A stretch of 7,043 nucleotides of DNA, taken from NCBI GenBank assembly GCA_002496635.1, contig DAKQ01000012.1, forward strand, positions 18,526-25,568, in the 5' to 3' direction. Both the position numbers and the translations under genes were made by a program. Each line of letters opens with the position of its first letter. Within the stretch, counting starts at the first letter, position 1. Shown piece after piece: positions 6,201 to 7,043 of the stretch. This DNA comes from Euryarchaeota archaeon UBA82. Its GTDB lineage: Archaea > Thermoplasmatota > Poseidoniia > Poseidoniales > Poseidoniaceae. The notes below the pieces were generated by a model. The model saw only the letters and a program-made list of their open reading frames with translations, made no database searches and had not been told where the DNA came from.

Positions 6201-6636
6201 GGATTCGACTCTAACTTCAGACATTATCGAGAAAATGGTCGAAGATTTGATTGGTGAATTTTCAACTTGGAATGGTTCAAATGAAGAATTTGAAACAGAT
6301 TCAAATGAGGATGAATTAGAGAAAGAGATGACGACGTTCTTGATTGAGCACGAAGAAATCTTTGATGAACTCACTCAGATGAAAGAGTTCTATGGCGATG
6401 CGGCTCATCGAACTGATTTGAAAGGAAGGAAGATATATCCTGAGAAACCGGATTTAATGATTATGAAGTATGCAGCAGTACTTTCAAACCGTCCAATCGA
6501 TGATGTGGGTGCAATTATAGTTGCAACTCATGACGGTGATTTCACTGTTGTTGCAAGAGCGTTTGAAGAACGGTTTGGCTTCGGAATTGCCAAGAATAGC
6601 CGTACGCTATCTCCTTGGCTTCGCTCTTCGAAATGA
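3244..6636 (+). CDS. Giant helical-repeat protein with C-terminal PIN nuclease domain
   Basis: A 1130-residue protein of unknown function. The C-terminal domain (about 895-1130) is a PIN-type, Mg/Mn-dependent ribonuclease fold: V-L-V-D905-T-N907-I-V-I-D911, then E961 in VVRGEIR, D1070 in EKPDLMIM, and D1097/D1099 in A-T-H-D-G-D-F. These give a full acidic quartet, so nuclease activity on RNA is plausible. An acidic insertion (about 1010-1030) and extra helices lie between E961 and D1070, making this PIN domain about 100 residues longer than the usual 130. The body is mostly alpha-helical with TPR-like pairs, for example near 320-355 (SYVAEGRNEDALAVID), 650-715 (QGKNLSAARLFKRA) and 836-875 (PLDALRILERA). 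A basic patch RRGRRRGK at 68-75 could contact nucleic acid. A Thr/Glu/Arg low-complexity linker at 749-768 separates the body from the C-terminal part. No signal peptide or membrane segment is seen. It is probably a lone transcription unit, with no antitoxin-like neighbour, so it is not a VapC toxin. The reading frame is intact, with no sign of frameshift. The PIN call is firm. The repeat type and cellular role are inference. Confidence 0.85.
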   Translation: MQEIYLAACLEAGFKTIKSRRLSTVGKCPEFTLLEKPWKDLVKLAVLETELPGQDEEGETITASPRFRRGRRRGKQQATIATPEDVAAMDTESPALRFALILVNKLLHVDQWSEEESGDLEKELRNTCLNQGVHPVWHEMAKRCDLFGQFSACPIVDIKSSDAKAGVELSNTSIDPYNLSSCLGVFKSVPESSFTAEELVAMKRLIKRLSSGKWPKSDGILMDLEGELSLISLLIAMNTNESIDLIFERVHGVKSIQTDRYQLIHNLTHGIIDWNDKLLVQDDDELGNAILEAVWINGPINEMNPSTEELETGLSILLEKQALSQRVGAVRWKMLQSYVAEGRNEDALAVIDTINLEQESDASELLPLLVQLDNSSAYSWLAENIENIDEGGLISIGREEQIPLDIRSKSLVLLKQMDGEGWQESQAISVQVFLQSMDLENLSDMLLGNPLAILSHPYETLLIAHLLPASHPEEVWKQARSARKDALQNIHSSELPQLMSDDEHKLLLLLEGRIDKAVSDVELGMSLGKNGLKAMNQIVKALSSGGSHLVDETQLGNLAEALGDADTTPLARALLSAIISKLRLNNARLSLENGEDMAGVIGLLETVLQQQDVPFTIIDGVRQLMYEFDLGIQGLVQWYQSTHQRSIWALLSQATLQASQGKNLSAARLFKRAADSKKFDYDEEIMLYRKALIHLAFDRKWGEAKQLLSDHPNLRAAITKRFQLYLDVSHQASVQETEKATSILKNFVKTTETTTEETEEGTRTRTRTIFKEDELDLLHSYPDEHPKPLPSEPFTGRILAATNALQRNRRTQSSKSFDRRYRDIMQMHSPDPVEIHTLADQASESSPLDALRILERAQLSGRFSDKNKAFANLELLLFRRHQTSIKTSDRRYLRNLPLNPLVLVDTNIVIDALYQRIQEKLNRSNHFEDSTNQRSHFARYLLHLAQNNRVDLWLPEVVRGEIRNIARSMGDVRKRFDNSFIESETLDSTLTSDIIEKMVEDLIGEFSTWNGSNEEFETDSNEDELEKEMTTFLIEHEEIFDELTQMKEFYGDAAHRTDLKGRKIYPEKPDLMIMKYAAVLSNRPIDDVGAIIVATHDGDFTVVARAFEERFGFGIAKNSRTLSPWLRSSK

Positions 6637-6647
6637 GTTGTTTATCT

Positions 6648-7043
6648 TCACATGTGAGCGATGAGAGCATCGCCAAAGTCCGAGCAAGACATGAGTGTAG
6701 CATCATCCATGAGTCGTTCAAAGTCGTAAGTCACCGTCTTTGCACTGATTGCACCTTCCATACCTTTGACAATAAGATCTGCAGCCTCTGCCCATCCCAT
6801 GTGACGAAGCATCATTTCCGCAGATAGGATAAGGGATCCGGGGTTGACTTTGTTTTGACCAGCATACTTTGGAGCAGTTCCGTGTGTAGCCTCAAAGATT
6901 GAGATACCAGTATCGTAGTTGATGTTGGCTCCAGGAGCAATTCCAATGCCTCCGACTTGAGCTGCTAAAGCGTCAGAGATATAATCTCCATTGAGATTCA
7001 TTGTGGCAAGGACACCGTATTCAGCAGGGCGTGTGATAATTTG
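6648..7043 (-). CDS. icd: Isocitrate dehydrogenase, NADP-type (3' part)
   Basis: The C-terminal 131 codons of isocitrate dehydrogenase. The 5' part lies beyond the right edge. The enzyme oxidatively decarboxylates isocitrate to 2-oxoglutarate in the TCA cycle, in the cytosol. The visible sequence begins [10 protein letters not shown] and continues [14 protein letters not shown], where the two Asp residues correspond to Mg-binding D307 and D311 of the E. coli enzyme. Next come the HGTAPKYAG loop (H339, K344, Y345 in E. coli numbering) and [26 protein letters not shown] follows, holding Y391 and R395. K344, Y345, Y391 and R395 are the known NADP-selecting residues, so NADP specificity is likely. 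Identity to E. coli Icd is strikingly high along the whole visible part, including the C-terminal helix ([12 protein letters not shown]). The gene converges on the PIN gene with 11 bp between stops. Its start, promoter and operon context are not visible. Confidence 0.97.
   Translation of the reverse strand, partial: QIITRPAEYGVLATMNLNGDYISDALAAQVGGIGIAPGANINYDTGISIFEATHGTAPKYAGQNKVNPGSLILSAEMMLRHMGWAEAADLIVKGMEGAISAKTVTYDFERLMDDATLMSCSDFGDALIAHM

Noticed and set aside
5591..6214. Two consecutive + strand open frames (5591-5971 and 5972-6214) inside the PIN gene
   Set aside because: They are out-of-frame shadows of the large gene, with no family features. The in-frame protein continues through them with a complete PIN motif set.
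6069..6374. Ser-rich - strand open frame opposite the PIN domain
   Set aside because: Its Ser/Phe-rich composition is what antisense of Glu/Asp/Lys codons gives. It has no independent signals.
5935..6636. VapC-like toxin of a toxin-antitoxin pair
   Set aside because: The PIN domain is the end of a 1130-residue protein and no small antitoxin gene is adjacent on the same strand.
6637..6647. Bidirectional terminator between the PIN gene and icd
   Set aside because: The 11-bp gap holds only a short T-rich run (GTTGTTTATCT) with no hairpin, too little to call a terminator.
1..7043. CRISPR array, tRNA or rRNA gene, insertion sequence or attachment site
   Set aside because: No regularly spaced repeats, cloverleaf-like or rRNA segments, transposase motifs or terminal inverted repeats were seen. 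Coding sequence fills nearly the whole window.

Overview
The window reads as a compact, intron-free prokaryotic chromosome segment, roughly 40-45% G+C by eye. The gene set is a small asymmetric Ap4A-type Nudix hydrolase, a stand-alone DHH/DHHA1 phosphoesterase, a DUF2203 protein, a PduO-type corrinoid adenosyltransferase and a very large helical-repeat protein ending in a PIN domain. Together with TATA-like elements at archaeal-style distances and good Shine-Dalgarno motifs, this fits a marine euryarchaeon (Marine Group II/III, Poseidoniia-like). That assignment is an inference. There is no rRNA or tRNA here to confirm it, and the isocitrate dehydrogenase at the right edge looks strongly bacterial.

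Layout. Positions 23-1187 hold a two-gene + strand unit: a DUF2203 protein followed 25 bp later by a PduO-type cob(I)alamin adenosyltransferase. The latter abuts, tail to tail with no spacer, a Nudix hydrolase on the - strand (1188-1589). A divergent spacer of 83 bp (1590-1672) then leads to a DHH/DHHA1 phosphoesterase on the + strand (1673-2653). This converges with a 2 bp gap on a four-helix membrane protein on the - strand (2656-3123, DUF4079/cytochrome b561-like). A second divergent spacer (3124-3243) leads to the 1130-residue protein (3244-6636), which has a mostly helical body and a C-terminal PIN nuclease domain. It converges, 11 bp away, on the 3' end of an NADP-type isocitrate dehydrogenase gene (icd, - strand, cut by the right edge).

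How the genes relate. Most are housekeeping or metabolite-repair genes: cofactor activation, dinucleotide clean-up, phosphoesterase activity and a TCA-cycle enzyme. There is no sign of a mobile element, CRISPR array, tRNA or toxin-antitoxin pair. The least ordinary object is the giant PIN-domain protein, whose architecture I cannot match to a characterised family. The two divergent spacers carry the only visible regulatory signals. The first has one palindrome-like TATA element centred almost equidistantly between two opposed start codons.
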